From Kribbella sindirgiensis (lineage in GTDB: Bacteria; Actinomycetota; Actinomycetes; Propionibacteriales; Kribbellaceae): 64,000 nt of DNA. Position numbers and translations under genes: made by a program. The notes under the pieces were generated by a model. That model worked only from the letters and a program-made list of their open reading frames with translations. It did not search any database and was not told the DNA's origin. Below, one piece after another: positions 17,141 through 25,749 of this stretch; the first letter of the stretch is position 1, and every line of letters begins with the position of its first letter. Where the stretch lies: positions 186,001-250,000 of the forward strand of contig NZ_SJKA01000007.1 of NCBI RefSeq assembly GCF_004331435.1, read 5' to 3'.

Positions 17141-18964
17141 ATGAAGCTGCTCGTCGGAATAGTTGCCGGTACGGTGCTGGCGGTGGCCGGCGCGAGCTCT
17201 GCAGTGGGGACCGGGACGCCGACCCAGGACTGCGGTGCCTACTGGGTGGCGCCCACTGGGAATGACACCGGCCCGGGTACGGAACGGAAGCCCTGGCGGT
17301 CGATCGAGCACGCACGGGACACGTTGCGGGTGCGGGCACACGCCAGTTGTCCGCCTGTCGTGAATCTGAAGGCCGGTACGTACCAGGTCGACAAGACGAT
17401 CACGTTCGACGACCGCGACTCCGGGGTCACCTACCGGAGCGTGGACGGTCCGGGCAAGGCCGTCCTGGACGCGGGGCGCGAGGTGACCGGCTGGACGCCG
17501 TACAAGGACGGCATCTTCAAGGCGAAGGTCGACGTCGACCAGCCGTTCTACACGCTGTACGTCGACGGCGAGCGGGCGACGACCGCGCGGTACCCGAACC
17601 GGCGCTCCGACGAGGAGTGGGCGCCGTACCTGAAGTCGGTCCTGATCGAGCCGGAGAAGGAGGCCATCCGCGACCAGGTGGGCTTCACCGAGGGCGAGTG
17701 GGACGAGACCTGGAACCTCGGCAGCTACACCGACTGGCCGGCCCAGCTGATGATCTGGTCGGGCGGCTCCTGGAGCTGGTTCACCGACACGGTGCCGATC
17801 AAGAACCCGGACTGGAAGGACAACAAGGTCACCCTGGACTACTGGACCCGGTACGCGATGATGAACTCGCGGTCCGGTTCGCGGTACTTCGTCCAGAACT
17901 CGCTGGACCTGCTCGACGCCGAGGACGAGTACTACCTCGACTGGGCGAACAAGGAGCTGTACTACAAGCCGCGTGGCGGCACGATGGACGGCAAGCGGGT
18001 CCTGCGTCCGACGCAGACCCAGGTGCTGTCGCTGGCCGGTGTCACGCCCACGCGCCGGCTGCACGACATCGCGTTCGACGGTCTCGGGATCGCGAACACC
18101 GACTTCATGCAGTGGTACCGCTCGGGCTGGATCAGCGCGGGTGACTCCGGCCAGAAGCACAAGTACAAGGAGTACGACCGCCAGATCGAGATGACCCGCA
18201 ACCGGTACGGCGCGGTCACCCTGACCAACACCCGTAACGTCGACCTGACCGGGTTGCACCTGCGGGACACCGGCTACCACGGCGTCTACCTGCTGTCGGC
18301 CAACGACCACGTGACGATCGCCGACAGCCTGCTGGAGAACATCGGTGCCGACGGCATCAAGGTCGAGGGCCCGTACCCGGGTGAGGGCGACGTCGCGAAC
18401 CACAACACCTTCACCAACCTCTACATCGACCACGTCGGCGAGCTCGTGCCGGGTGACGCGGCCGGGATCGAGCTGATGGACACCGGGAGCAACAAGATCT
18501 CGCACGTCGTCGTGAAGCACAGCGCGCGCTACGGCATCAGTCTCGAGGCCCGGCCCGAGGTGAAGGACGGCGAGGGCTACGCACTCAACAACGAGTTCTC
18601 CTACATCCGGCTGGAGAAGACCGGCCTGGACAGCGGCGACATGGGCGCGTTCTACACCTATGGCATCGACAACCAGGAGCCGCATCCGATCCAGAACACG
18701 GTGCGGCAGCTGGTCGTCACCGACGTGATCCCGGACGACTCGATGCCGGACAGCGGCACGCGCGGCGTGCACATGGACGCGGGCGGCTGCGGATTCAGCT
18801 TCTCCGACATCGAGATCGGGACGGTGACCGACGACAAGTACCAGTCCTATCAGTGCAACGAGGTGACCAACGCCAACTGGGTGGCCGGTTTCGACCCAGG
18901 GCGGATGGAGTACGACAAGATCGGCGTACTGCCCTCGTTCCCGTACGACGTGGAAGGGCGGTGA
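17141..18964 (+). CDS. Secreted parallel beta-helix protein 2, tandem paralog
   Basis: A 607-residue paralog of the preceding protein, beginning 6 nt after its stop. The short signal peptide (MKLLVGIVAGTVLAVAGASS) leads to a mature start AYWVAPTGNDTGPGTERKPW. Conserved motifs include FYTLYVDGERATTARYPNR, IWSGGSWSWFTDT, DSLLENIGADGIKVEG, AGIELMDTG and RGVHMDAGGCGFSFS. The candidate Asp and His residues of the helix groove are kept. It has probably diverged to cut another linkage in the same polysaccharide. The tight spacing indicates one transcript with its neighbours. Confidence 0.8.
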   Translation: MKLLVGIVAGTVLAVAGASSAVGTGTPTQDCGAYWVAPTGNDTGPGTERKPWRSIEHARDTLRVRAHASCPPVVNLKAGTYQVDKTITFDDRDSGVTYRSVDGPGKAVLDAGREVTGWTPYKDGIFKAKVDVDQPFYTLYVDGERATTARYPNRRSDEEWAPYLKSVLIEPEKEAIRDQVGFTEGEWDETWNLGSYTDWPAQLMIWSGGSWSWFTDTVPIKNPDWKDNKVTLDYWTRYAMMNSRSGSRYFVQNSLDLLDAEDEYYLDWANKELYYKPRGGTMDGKRVLRPTQTQVLSLAGVTPTRRLHDIAFDGLGIANTDFMQWYRSGWISAGDSGQKHKYKEYDRQIEMTRNRYGAVTLTNTRNVDLTGLHLRDTGYHGVYLLSANDHVTIADSLLENIGADGIKVEGPYPGEGDVANHNTFTNLYIDHVGELVPGDAAGIELMDTGSNKISHVVVKHSARYGISLEARPEVKDGEGYALNNEFSYIRLEKTGLDSGDMGAFYTYGIDNQEPHPIQNTVRQLVVTDVIPDDSMPDSGTRGVHMDAGGCGFSFSDIEIGTVTDDKYQSYQCNEVTNANWVAGFDPGRMEYDKIGVLPSFPYDVEGR

Positions 18965-18971
18965 CCTGAGG

Positions 18972-20825
18972 ATGTCGACACGCTCAGGACTCGTGATCGG
19001 CCTCGCGGTCGGTCTGCTGGTGCCCGCGGCGGTCTTCGGCGGCTCGGCTCTCGGAGCCGGTGCGGCACCTGCCGCCGATCGGGCCGGATGCAAGGCGTAC
19101 TGGGTGTCTCCTGCCGGGAACGACGCCGGCACAGGCACGGAACGGCAGCCGTGGAAGACGATCGAGCATGCTCGGGACACCCTGCGGTCGGGGGGTCATG
19201 CCGGCTGCACCACGGTGGTGAACCTCAAGGCCGGGACCTACCAGGTCGACAAAACGATCACCTTCGACCAGCGCGACTCCGGGGTCACGTACCGGAGCGC
19301 GGACGGACCGGGGAAGGCCGTCTTCGAGGCGGGGCGGGAGGTGACCGGCTGGACGTCGTACAAGGACGGCATCTTCAAGGCGCCCGTCGACATCACCCAG
19401 CCGTTCTACAGCCTGTACGCCGACGGCGAACGTGCTACGACGGCCCGCTACCCGAACCGGGCGTCCGACGACAAGTGGGCGCCGTACCTGCGGTCGATCC
19501 TGTTCGACCCGACCAAGGAAGCGGTGCGCGACCAGCTCGGGTTCAACACCGGTGACATCGACCCGTCCTGGGATCTTCGGCTCGGTACGTCGTGGCCCGC
19601 GCAGGTGACGGTGTGGTCGGGCGGCTCGTGGTCGTGGTTCACCGACACGATCCCGATGCTCGACATCAACTTCACCAAGAAGCGGACCACGCTGGTGTAC
19701 CCGGCGCGGTACGGCTTCATCAACTCCGGCGGCGGCTCGCGGTACTACGTGCAGAACTCGCTGAGCCTGCTCGACCAGGCCGGCGAGTACTACCTGGACT
19801 ACCCGGCGAAGACCCTGTACTACAAGCCGGCCGGCGGCACCATGGACGGTGTCAAGGTCTTCCGGCCGACGCAGACGCAGGTGTTCTCGATCGCAGGCGC
19901 GTCCCCGAACCAGCGGGTGGAGAACCTGACGCTCGACGGCCTGACCATCCAGCACACCGACTTCATGGACTGGTACCGCTACGGCTGGAACGGGACGGGC
20001 GACTCGGGCAACAAGCACAAGTACCCGAAGTACGACACCCAGATCGAGCTGCCGCGGAACCGGTGGGGTGCGATCACGCTCACCAACACGCGCGGGGTGA
20101 AGCTGACCGGGCTGCACATCCAGCAGACCGGGTTCACCGCGATCGAGTTGCTGTTCGCGAACGAGAACACCACGGTCTCGGACAGTCTGCTCGAGCATCT
20201 CGGCAACGACGGCATCAAGATCGAGGGCGGCTGGCCCGGCGAAGGTGACCTTGCCCATGGCAACACGTTCACGAACAACTACATCCACCACATCGGCGAA
20301 CTGGTGCCCGGCGACTCGGCCGGCGTCGAGATCATGAACAGCGGCGGCAACCTCGTGAGTCATACGGTGGTCGAGCACGGCGCGCGGTACGGCATCAGCA
20401 TCGAGTCGCGGCCGGAGATCCCGAACGCGGACAACTACACCGGCGGCAACACGGTCAAGTTCGTCCGGCTGTCGCATCTGGCGCAGGACAGTGGCGACAC
20501 CGGTCCGTTCTACGCGTACGGCGTCCGCAACGAACCGCCGTACACCCCGGACGCGTCCGTGTCGCAGCTGATCATCGACGACGCGAACGCCGACCCGTCG
20601 ATGCCGGACGCGAAACCGTACGGCGTGCACATGGACTTCGGCGGCTGCGGGTTCGCGTTCTCGGACATCAAGGTGACGAACACCGAGAGCGACCCGTACC
20701 ACGGGCCGTCGGCGGGACCGTGCGACACGTTCGCGAACGTGAGCTGGGAGGCCGGGTTCGACGACTCCCGGATGCAGTACGACCAGATCGGCGTACTGCC
20801 GTCGTTCCCCTACGAGAAGCCCTAG
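18972..20825 (+). CDS. Secreted parallel beta-helix protein 3, tandem paralog
   Basis: The third paralog, 617 residues, starting 7 nt after the previous stop. The signal peptide (GLVIGLAVGLLVPAAVFGG) ends near residue 33 and the mature part opens YWVSPAGNDAGTGTERQPW. It keeps FYSLYADGERATTARYPNR, VWSGGSWSWFTDT and EGGWPGEGDL, but varies in the late groove: IGADGIK becomes LGNDGIK, VELMDTG becomes VEIMNSG and HMDAGGCGF becomes HMDFGGCGF. The Asp-to-Asn change in VEIMNSG could alter activity. It is closest to paralog 2 near the N-terminus, which suggests stepwise tandem duplication. Confidence 0.8.
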   Translation: MSTRSGLVIGLAVGLLVPAAVFGGSALGAGAAPAADRAGCKAYWVSPAGNDAGTGTERQPWKTIEHARDTLRSGGHAGCTTVVNLKAGTYQVDKTITFDQRDSGVTYRSADGPGKAVFEAGREVTGWTSYKDGIFKAPVDITQPFYSLYADGERATTARYPNRASDDKWAPYLRSILFDPTKEAVRDQLGFNTGDIDPSWDLRLGTSWPAQVTVWSGGSWSWFTDTIPMLDINFTKKRTTLVYPARYGFINSGGGSRYYVQNSLSLLDQAGEYYLDYPAKTLYYKPAGGTMDGVKVFRPTQTQVFSIAGASPNQRVENLTLDGLTIQHTDFMDWYRYGWNGTGDSGNKHKYPKYDTQIELPRNRWGAITLTNTRGVKLTGLHIQQTGFTAIELLFANENTTVSDSLLEHLGNDGIKIEGGWPGEGDLAHGNTFTNNYIHHIGELVPGDSAGVEIMNSGGNLVSHTVVEHGARYGISIESRPEIPNADNYTGGNTVKFVRLSHLAQDSGDTGPFYAYGVRNEPPYTPDASVSQLIIDDANADPSMPDAKPYGVHMDFGGCGFAFSDIKVTNTESDPYHGPSAGPCDTFANVSWEAGFDDSRMQYDQIGVLPSFPYEKP

Positions 20826-20832
20826 AGAGGTC

Positions 20833-22026
20833 ATGAACATTCTGGGTGGCTACCGGGTACTCGATCTGTCGGTGGCGATGGCCGGGCCGCTGGCGGCGAT
20901 GCGGCTCGGCGACCTCGGTGCCGACGTGGTCAAGGTCGAGCCCGTCACCGGTGAATGGCAACGGCACACCGCCGCCGGCGGCGCGACCGGCAACGAGATC
21001 AACGCGTCCTTCCTGTCGCTGAACCGCAACAAGCGCAGCCTGGCCGTCGACCTGAAGTCCGACGCGGGTCGCGAGCTCCTGTACGAGCTGGTGCGCACAA
21101 CAGACGTGTTCCTGCAGAACTACCGGCCGGGCGTCGCTGCACGCCTGGGCGTCGACTACGACACCCTGCGCGCACTGAAGCCCTCACTGGTCTATGTGTC
21201 GATCTCCGGGTACGGCGAGAGCGGTCCGTACGCCGAGTGGCCCGGACAGGACCTGCTGGTACAGGCGATGAGTGGTGCCCTGTTCAGCGCCGGCCGACCG
21301 GACGAGCCACCCGTCGCCGCGCCGTACTTCCTGGCCGACGCCGTCACGGCGTACAGCGCGTTCGAAGGCGTGCTGGCAGCCCTGCTGCACCGGGAGCGGA
21401 CTGGCGAGGGGCAGCTCGTCCAGGTGAACATGCTGGACGCGGTGATCGCTCTACAGATGCAGGAGCTGTCGGTGCACACTGTTGGCGGCGTACCGCAGAC
21501 GCGGTCCGAGGAGGTGCATGCGCACAGTTACATCCGCGCGCCGTACGGGATCTTCACCGCTGCCGACGGGTACATCTCGCTGGCGTTTGCGAACCTGCCT
21601 GTACTGGCGGAGGTACTGGACGCGCCGCAGCTCGCCGGACTGGATGCGGAGCGCGACGGTTTCGCACGGCGGGACGAGATCGCCGCTGCGGTGTCTACTG
21701 CGTTGCGACGAGAGACGACCGAGCACTGGATGCTCAAGCTGCGTGAGCGCGGCGTGTGGTGCGGCCCGGTGCTCTCGTACGACGACGTGCGCACGGACCC
21801 GCAGGTACTGCACAACGAGTCGTTCGTGACGTACGAGCACCCGACCGAGGGCACTGTGACCACGCCGGGGTTCCCGTACCGCTTCAGCCGCACACCGGCC
21901 GACGTACACCGTCCTGCTCCGCTCGTCGGCGAGCACACCGATGAGCTGCTGGCTGAACTCGGCATCTCCCCGGCAACACGCCAGGCCCTCCTGGACGAGG
22001 GCGCGGTGCGGCGCCGGAACGCCTGA
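20833..22026 (+). CDS. CaiB/BaiF class III CoA-transferase
   Basis: A 397-residue cytoplasmic enzyme 7 nt after the third beta-helix gene. The N-terminus VLDLSVAMAGPLAAMRLGDLGADVVKVE, the NKRSLAVDLK segment and NYRPG are standard for class III CoA-transferases. D140 in GQDLLVQAMSG matches the catalytic aspartate that forms the acyl-anhydride intermediate. These enzymes move CoA between carboxylic acids. In this operon the substrate may be an organic acid from sugar-acid breakdown, but nothing in the sequence tells which. It closes the first rightward operon; about 120 bp with an operator separates it from the next transporter. Confidence 0.9.
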   Translation: MNILGGYRVLDLSVAMAGPLAAMRLGDLGADVVKVEPVTGEWQRHTAAGGATGNEINASFLSLNRNKRSLAVDLKSDAGRELLYELVRTTDVFLQNYRPGVAARLGVDYDTLRALKPSLVYVSISGYGESGPYAEWPGQDLLVQAMSGALFSAGRPDEPPVAAPYFLADAVTAYSAFEGVLAALLHRERTGEGQLVQVNMLDAVIALQMQELSVHTVGGVPQTRSEEVHAHSYIRAPYGIFTAADGYISLAFANLPVLAEVLDAPQLAGLDAERDGFARRDEIAAAVSTALRRETTEHWMLKLRERGVWCGPVLSYDDVRTDPQVLHNESFVTYEHPTEGTVTTPGFPYRFSRTPADVHRPAPLVGEHTDELLAELGISPATRQALLDEGAVRRRNA

Positions 22027-22100
22027 CCAGTTTCCGCCAGACACTCCGACCGAAGCTGCGGTTGACCCCAAGACACGACACAGTCGAACAAAGGAGAACG

Positions 22101-22114
22101 GGAAAGCGCTCTCC
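22101..22114. promoter_or_regulatory. LacI-family-type operator upstream of second ABC importer
   Basis: GGAAAGCGCTCTCC is a 14-bp near-palindrome centred on AGCGCT; 12 of 14 positions match its reverse complement. Actinomycete LacI-family sugar regulators often bind such AGCGCT-centred sites. It lies 33 bp before the GTG of the permease gene at 22147, followed by a GGGAG ribosome site at 22136-22140. No lacI-type gene is present in the window, so the regulator would be encoded elsewhere. Confidence 0.55.
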
Positions 22115-22146
22115 AACCGTGGGGGGCTACGACCTGGGAGTGTCGC

Positions 22147-23160
22147 GTGGCTCAAACAGAACGAATCCCCAGCCGACAGACCACGGCCGGAAGACCGACG
22201 GGCTCCGGACCACCGGGGACCGTGACGGACAGTAGACCTTCGGCGAAGCCGCTGTCCTGGTGGGCGCGCGCCCGCCGGGACAAGATCCTGCTGCTGATGG
22301 CGCTGCCCGGGCTGGCGCTGCTGCTGGTGTTCCACTACCTGCCGCTGCTCGGGAACCTGATCGCGTTCCAGGAGTACCTGCCGTTCGTACCGCTCGGCCG
22401 CAGCGCGTGGGTCGGGTGGGACAACTTCGCGGTGATCTTCAACGGCGACCCGGAGTTCCTGAATGCACTCAAGAACACGCTGCTGATCACGCTGGTCCAG
22501 GTGATCTTCGTGTTCCCGGCGCCGATCGCGCTGGCGCTGCTGCTGAACAGCCTGCTGTCGGAGCGGATCAAGCGGGTCGTGCAGTCTGTGCTGTACCTGC
22601 CGCACTTCCTGTCCTGGGTGATCGTGATCGCGATCTTCCAGCAGATCCTCGGCGGCAGCGGCATGATCAACAACTTCCTCCGCGAGCACGGGATGGGCAC
22701 GATCGACTTCCTCGGCAACCCGGACGGCTTCATCGCGCTGCTCACCAGTCAGGTGATCTGGAAGGACACCGGCTGGGGGACGATCCTGTTCCTCGCGGCG
22801 CTGACGCAGATCGATCCAGGGCTGTACGAGGCCGCACGCGTCGACGGCGCCTCCCGCTGGCGGCAGTTGTGGCATGTCACGGTGCCCGGGATCCGCGGAC
22901 TGATCATCCTGCTGCTGATCCTGCGGCTCGGCGACTCGCTGACCGTCGGGTTCGAGCAGATCATCCTGCAGCAGAACCTGGTCGGGAGACCGGCGAGCGA
23001 AGTGCTCGACACCTACGTCTACAACAACGGCGTACTGGCCGGCCAATGGGGCGTCTCGGCCGCGGTCGGATTGGTCAAGGGGCTTGTTGCCGTCGTCCTG
23101 GTGCTCGGCGCCAACAAGATCGCCCACATCTTCGGTGAGGCGGGGGTGTACAAGAAATGA
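22147..23160 (+). CDS. ABC transporter permease, LplB-like (oligosaccharide uptake)
   Basis: A 337-residue permease with a GTG start 6 nt after GGGAG. A ~40-residue polar N-terminal tail precedes about six membrane segments, beginning ILLLMALPGLALLLVFHYLPLLGN. FHYLPL...GNLIAFQ and the EAA loop YEAARVDGASRWRQLWHVTVP place it with LplB/YteP-type permeases that import oligogalacturonides and other complex plant saccharides in Gram-positive bacteria. It pairs with the next permease and the binding protein in a three-gene unit. The distinct family from the first importer suggests a second oligosaccharide ligand. Confidence 0.9.
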   Translation: MAQTERIPSRQTTAGRPTGSGPPGTVTDSRPSAKPLSWWARARRDKILLLMALPGLALLLVFHYLPLLGNLIAFQEYLPFVPLGRSAWVGWDNFAVIFNGDPEFLNALKNTLLITLVQVIFVFPAPIALALLLNSLLSERIKRVVQSVLYLPHFLSWVIVIAIFQQILGGSGMINNFLREHGMGTIDFLGNPDGFIALLTSQVIWKDTGWGTILFLAALTQIDPGLYEAARVDGASRWRQLWHVTVPGIRGLIILLLILRLGDSLTVGFEQIILQQNLVGRPASEVLDTYVYNNGVLAGQWGVSAAVGLVKGLVAVVLVLGANKIAHIFGEAGVYKK

Positions 23161-24053
23161 GCACGATTCAGAAAGGGATCGACGACGGTCCCGGCACCGC
23201 CTCGCGGGCGGTCAAAGGCGTCGTCCTGCTGATCTGCTGCGCGATCGTCATCATCCCGTTCATCGGCGTGATCTCGACCAGCATCGCCAGTCAGCAGCAC
23301 GTGACGAACTCCGGCGGGTTCGTGCTCTGGCCGGACGGGCTGAACCTGGACGCCTACAAGTCGATCTTCAACGGCGGCGTCGTGCAGCGGGCGCTGCTGG
23401 TCAGCGTCGTGATCGCCACCGGCGGCACGCTGATCAGCCTGGCCGGCTCCACGATGCTCGCGTACGCGCTCAGCCGGCCGGGGTCGTTCGGGCAGCGGCC
23501 GATCCTGATGATCGTGCTGTTCAGCCTGTTGTTCAGCCCCGGCCTGATCCCGAACTACCTGGTGGTGAAGGAGTTCGGGCTGCTCGACTCGTTGCTGGCG
23601 CTGATCCTGCCGACGGCGATCAGCGGGTTCAACGTGATCGTGCTGCGCTCGTTCTTCATGGGCATCCCGGACTCGGTGCTGGACTCGGCCCGGATCGACG
23701 GCGCCGGCGACTTCCGGATCTTCTGGTCGATCGTGCTGCCGCTGTCGAAGGCGGTGCTCGCGGTCGTCGGGCTGTTCTACGCGGTCGGGTACTGGAACGC
23801 GTTCTTCAATGCGATGCTCTACATCAGCGACACCGCGAAATGGCCGTTGCAGCTGGTACTGCGGACGTACGTCGTCAACAACACCGAGCTGAGCAGCGGT
23901 GATCTCGGCGGCGCGTCGGCCGACCAGCTGCCGCCGCAGGAGTCGATCCAGATGGCGATCCTGGTGGTGTCGCTGGTGCCGATCCTGATCGTGTACCCGT
24001 TCCTGCAACGGCACTTCGCCAAGGGCATGCTGACCGGGGCGGTGAAGGGATGA
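23157..24053 (+). CDS. ABC transporter permease, YtcP/LplC-like
   Basis: A 298-residue permease joined to the upstream one by an ATGA overlap. About six membrane segments are visible, with FSLLFSPGLIPNYLVVKEFGLLDS and the EAA-like loop LDSARIDGAGDFRIFWSIVLP, which are typical of the YtcP/LplC group. It forms the channel together with LplB. Its stop overlaps the start of the binding-protein gene, so all three proteins are probably made in step. Confidence 0.9.
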   Translation: MSTIQKGIDDGPGTASRAVKGVVLLICCAIVIIPFIGVISTSIASQQHVTNSGGFVLWPDGLNLDAYKSIFNGGVVQRALLVSVVIATGGTLISLAGSTMLAYALSRPGSFGQRPILMIVLFSLLFSPGLIPNYLVVKEFGLLDSLLALILPTAISGFNVIVLRSFFMGIPDSVLDSARIDGAGDFRIFWSIVLPLSKAVLAVVGLFYAVGYWNAFFNAMLYISDTAKWPLQLVLRTYVVNNTELSSGDLGGASADQLPPQESIQMAILVVSLVPILIVYPFLQRHFAKGMLTGAVKG

Positions 24054-25663
24054 CGATGCGCAGACGAACCTTCCTGGCCGGATCGGCGGCCGCCGTCGGT
24101 GCGTTGAGCGGTTGCGCGACGGTGACCCGGTCGACCGATATCGCGGCGTTGAACAAGCCCGTCGCGCTCCCGACGTACAAACGCTTCGACGGCCCGAAAC
24201 CGGACCTGCCGCGAAGCCACCCGTTGATGCCGGACTGCTTCTACAAGTTCCCGGCGAACCCGACGAAGGTGACCAGCGGCGTACCGGCCGATGGCAGCGA
24301 CCTGTCCGGGTCGGTGCCGACGTCGAACCCGATTCCGCCGACCGCCGATCGCAACCCGTACTGGCAGGAGCTGAACCGGAGAATCGGTTCGCCGCTGGCG
24401 CTGACGATCACCTCGGCCACCGGCTCCGATTTCACCAACAAGTTCGCGACCTCCGTGGCCGGAGACACCCTGGGTGATCTGTTCAACGTCGACGGGAAGT
24501 TCTCCTATCTCCCCCAGTTCCTCGAAGCCCGGGCCCAGGACCTGACCGAGTACCTGTCCGGCGACGCGATCCTGGAGTATCCGTTCCTGGCCAACCTGTC
24601 ACCCGACTCCTGGCGCGGCTGCGTGTTCTCCGGCGGAATCCGGGCGGTTCCCATCCAGCGCGGCGTGATGTCGTCCAGCCTGCTGCTGGCTCGGCGGGAC
24701 CTTCTCGACCAGTTCGGCGTCGAGCTCGGTTCACCCGGCGTGGACGAGCTGAACGCGGTCGCCAAGGCGGTCACGGACGGCAAGAAGAACCGGTGGGCGT
24801 TCGCGGTGCCGCCGACGGCGGCGCTGAGCGCGATGCTGGGGTTGCCGAACGGCTGGGAGGTTCGCGATGGCCGACTGGTGCACGGCCGGGAGCTCCCGGA
24901 GTACAAGGAGATGCTCGCGATCACCGCGAAGATGCAGGCCGACGGGTTGATCCATCCCGACGGGGTGGCGAAGAACAACCAGAAGGTCTGGTTCAGTCAG
25001 GGCTCCGCGGTGATGACACAGGACACCTACTCGTCCATCCAGAGCTTCTACCGGCGCGCCGTGACGAAGAACTTCGCCATCTCGCTGCCGGTCGTCCGGG
25101 ACAGCGCCGGGAAGGTCGGCCGGTTCCTGCTGGGTTCGCCGAACAACTCGATCTCGGCGATCAGGCCCAGCTCGCCGGAGCGGACCAAGATGCTGTTGCG
25201 GGTGCTGAACTGGATGGCCGCGCCGTTCGGCACCGAGGAGTACCTGTTCCGCAAGTTCGGACTCGCCGGGCGGCACTACACCCTGGACGGCACCGACCCG
25301 GTCCTGACCGATGCCGGCCGCAGTGAGGTGTGCCTGGGCGAGTTCCCGATCCAGTATCTCGCCGACGGTGGATACCCGGTCTATTTCCCCGGCCACGCCG
25401 ACGCCGTCGACGTCGCGTACAACCACCTCAAGACGATCCTGCCGACCGCGATCCTGCAGCCGACGTACGGGCTCTACTCGTCGACCGACTCGACGAAGGG
25501 CAAGGTCGCCGACAAGGACTTCGAATCGCTGACCAAGGAGATCCAGCTCGGCCGCTCCGATCTGAAGGACTGGGACAAGGCGGTCGCCAACTGGCGCAAG
25601 TCGAGCGGCGACGCGATCCGCCACGAATACGAGGAGGCACTGTCCGCCCAGGGCCGGAAGTAG
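24050..25663 (+). CDS. ABC transporter binding lipoprotein, LplA/YtcQ-like, Tat-exported
   Basis: A 537-residue solute-binding protein, long for its family as LplA-type proteins are. The N-terminus RRRTFLAGSAAAVGALSGC combines a twin-arginine motif with a lipobox, Cys22 being the lipidation site, so it is probably folded in the cytoplasm, exported by Tat and anchored outside. Landmarks are YWQELNRRIG, TQDTYSSIQSFYRR and LNWMAAPFGTEEYLFRKFG, the last typical of LplA proteins. It delivers oligosaccharides to the two permeases upstream. A strong terminator follows 34 nt later. Confidence 0.9.
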   Translation: MTMRRRTFLAGSAAAVGALSGCATVTRSTDIAALNKPVALPTYKRFDGPKPDLPRSHPLMPDCFYKFPANPTKVTSGVPADGSDLSGSVPTSNPIPPTADRNPYWQELNRRIGSPLALTITSATGSDFTNKFATSVAGDTLGDLFNVDGKFSYLPQFLEARAQDLTEYLSGDAILEYPFLANLSPDSWRGCVFSGGIRAVPIQRGVMSSSLLLARRDLLDQFGVELGSPGVDELNAVAKAVTDGKKNRWAFAVPPTAALSAMLGLPNGWEVRDGRLVHGRELPEYKEMLAITAKMQADGLIHPDGVAKNNQKVWFSQGSAVMTQDTYSSIQSFYRRAVTKNFAISLPVVRDSAGKVGRFLLGSPNNSISAIRPSSPERTKMLLRVLNWMAAPFGTEEYLFRKFGLAGRHYTLDGTDPVLTDAGRSEVCLGEFPIQYLADGGYPVYFPGHADAVDVAYNHLKTILPTAILQPTYGLYSSTDSTKGKVADKDFESLTKEIQLGRSDLKDWDKAVANWRKSSGDAIRHEYEEALSAQGRK

Positions 25664-25696
25664 CCACGGGCGAGAACTGAACTGGGCACCCCCTAT

Positions 25697-25734
25697 GGGG
25701 TCCGGGAACAAGCAACAGCCTGTTCCCGGACCCC
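25697..25734. terminator. Perfect 14-bp hairpin terminator between convergent genes
   Basis: GGGGTCCGGGAACA at 25697-25710 pairs exactly with TGTTCCCGGACCCC at 25721-25734 around a 10-nt loop. It lies between the stop of the LplA-like gene (25663) and the stop of the leftward GDSL hydrolase (25750), so it can end transcription from both sides. A U-tract is lacking, as is common in high-GC actinomycetes. Confidence 0.88.
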
Positions 25735-25749
25735 GGCGGTTGTCGCCGC

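Noticed and set aside
16211-19180. Long open frame on the minus strand across the beta-helix genes
   Set aside because: It mirrors the codon periodicity of the plus-strand genes, which have signal peptides and conserved motifs. Its Arg/Val/Asp-rich product is typical of high-GC antisense frames.
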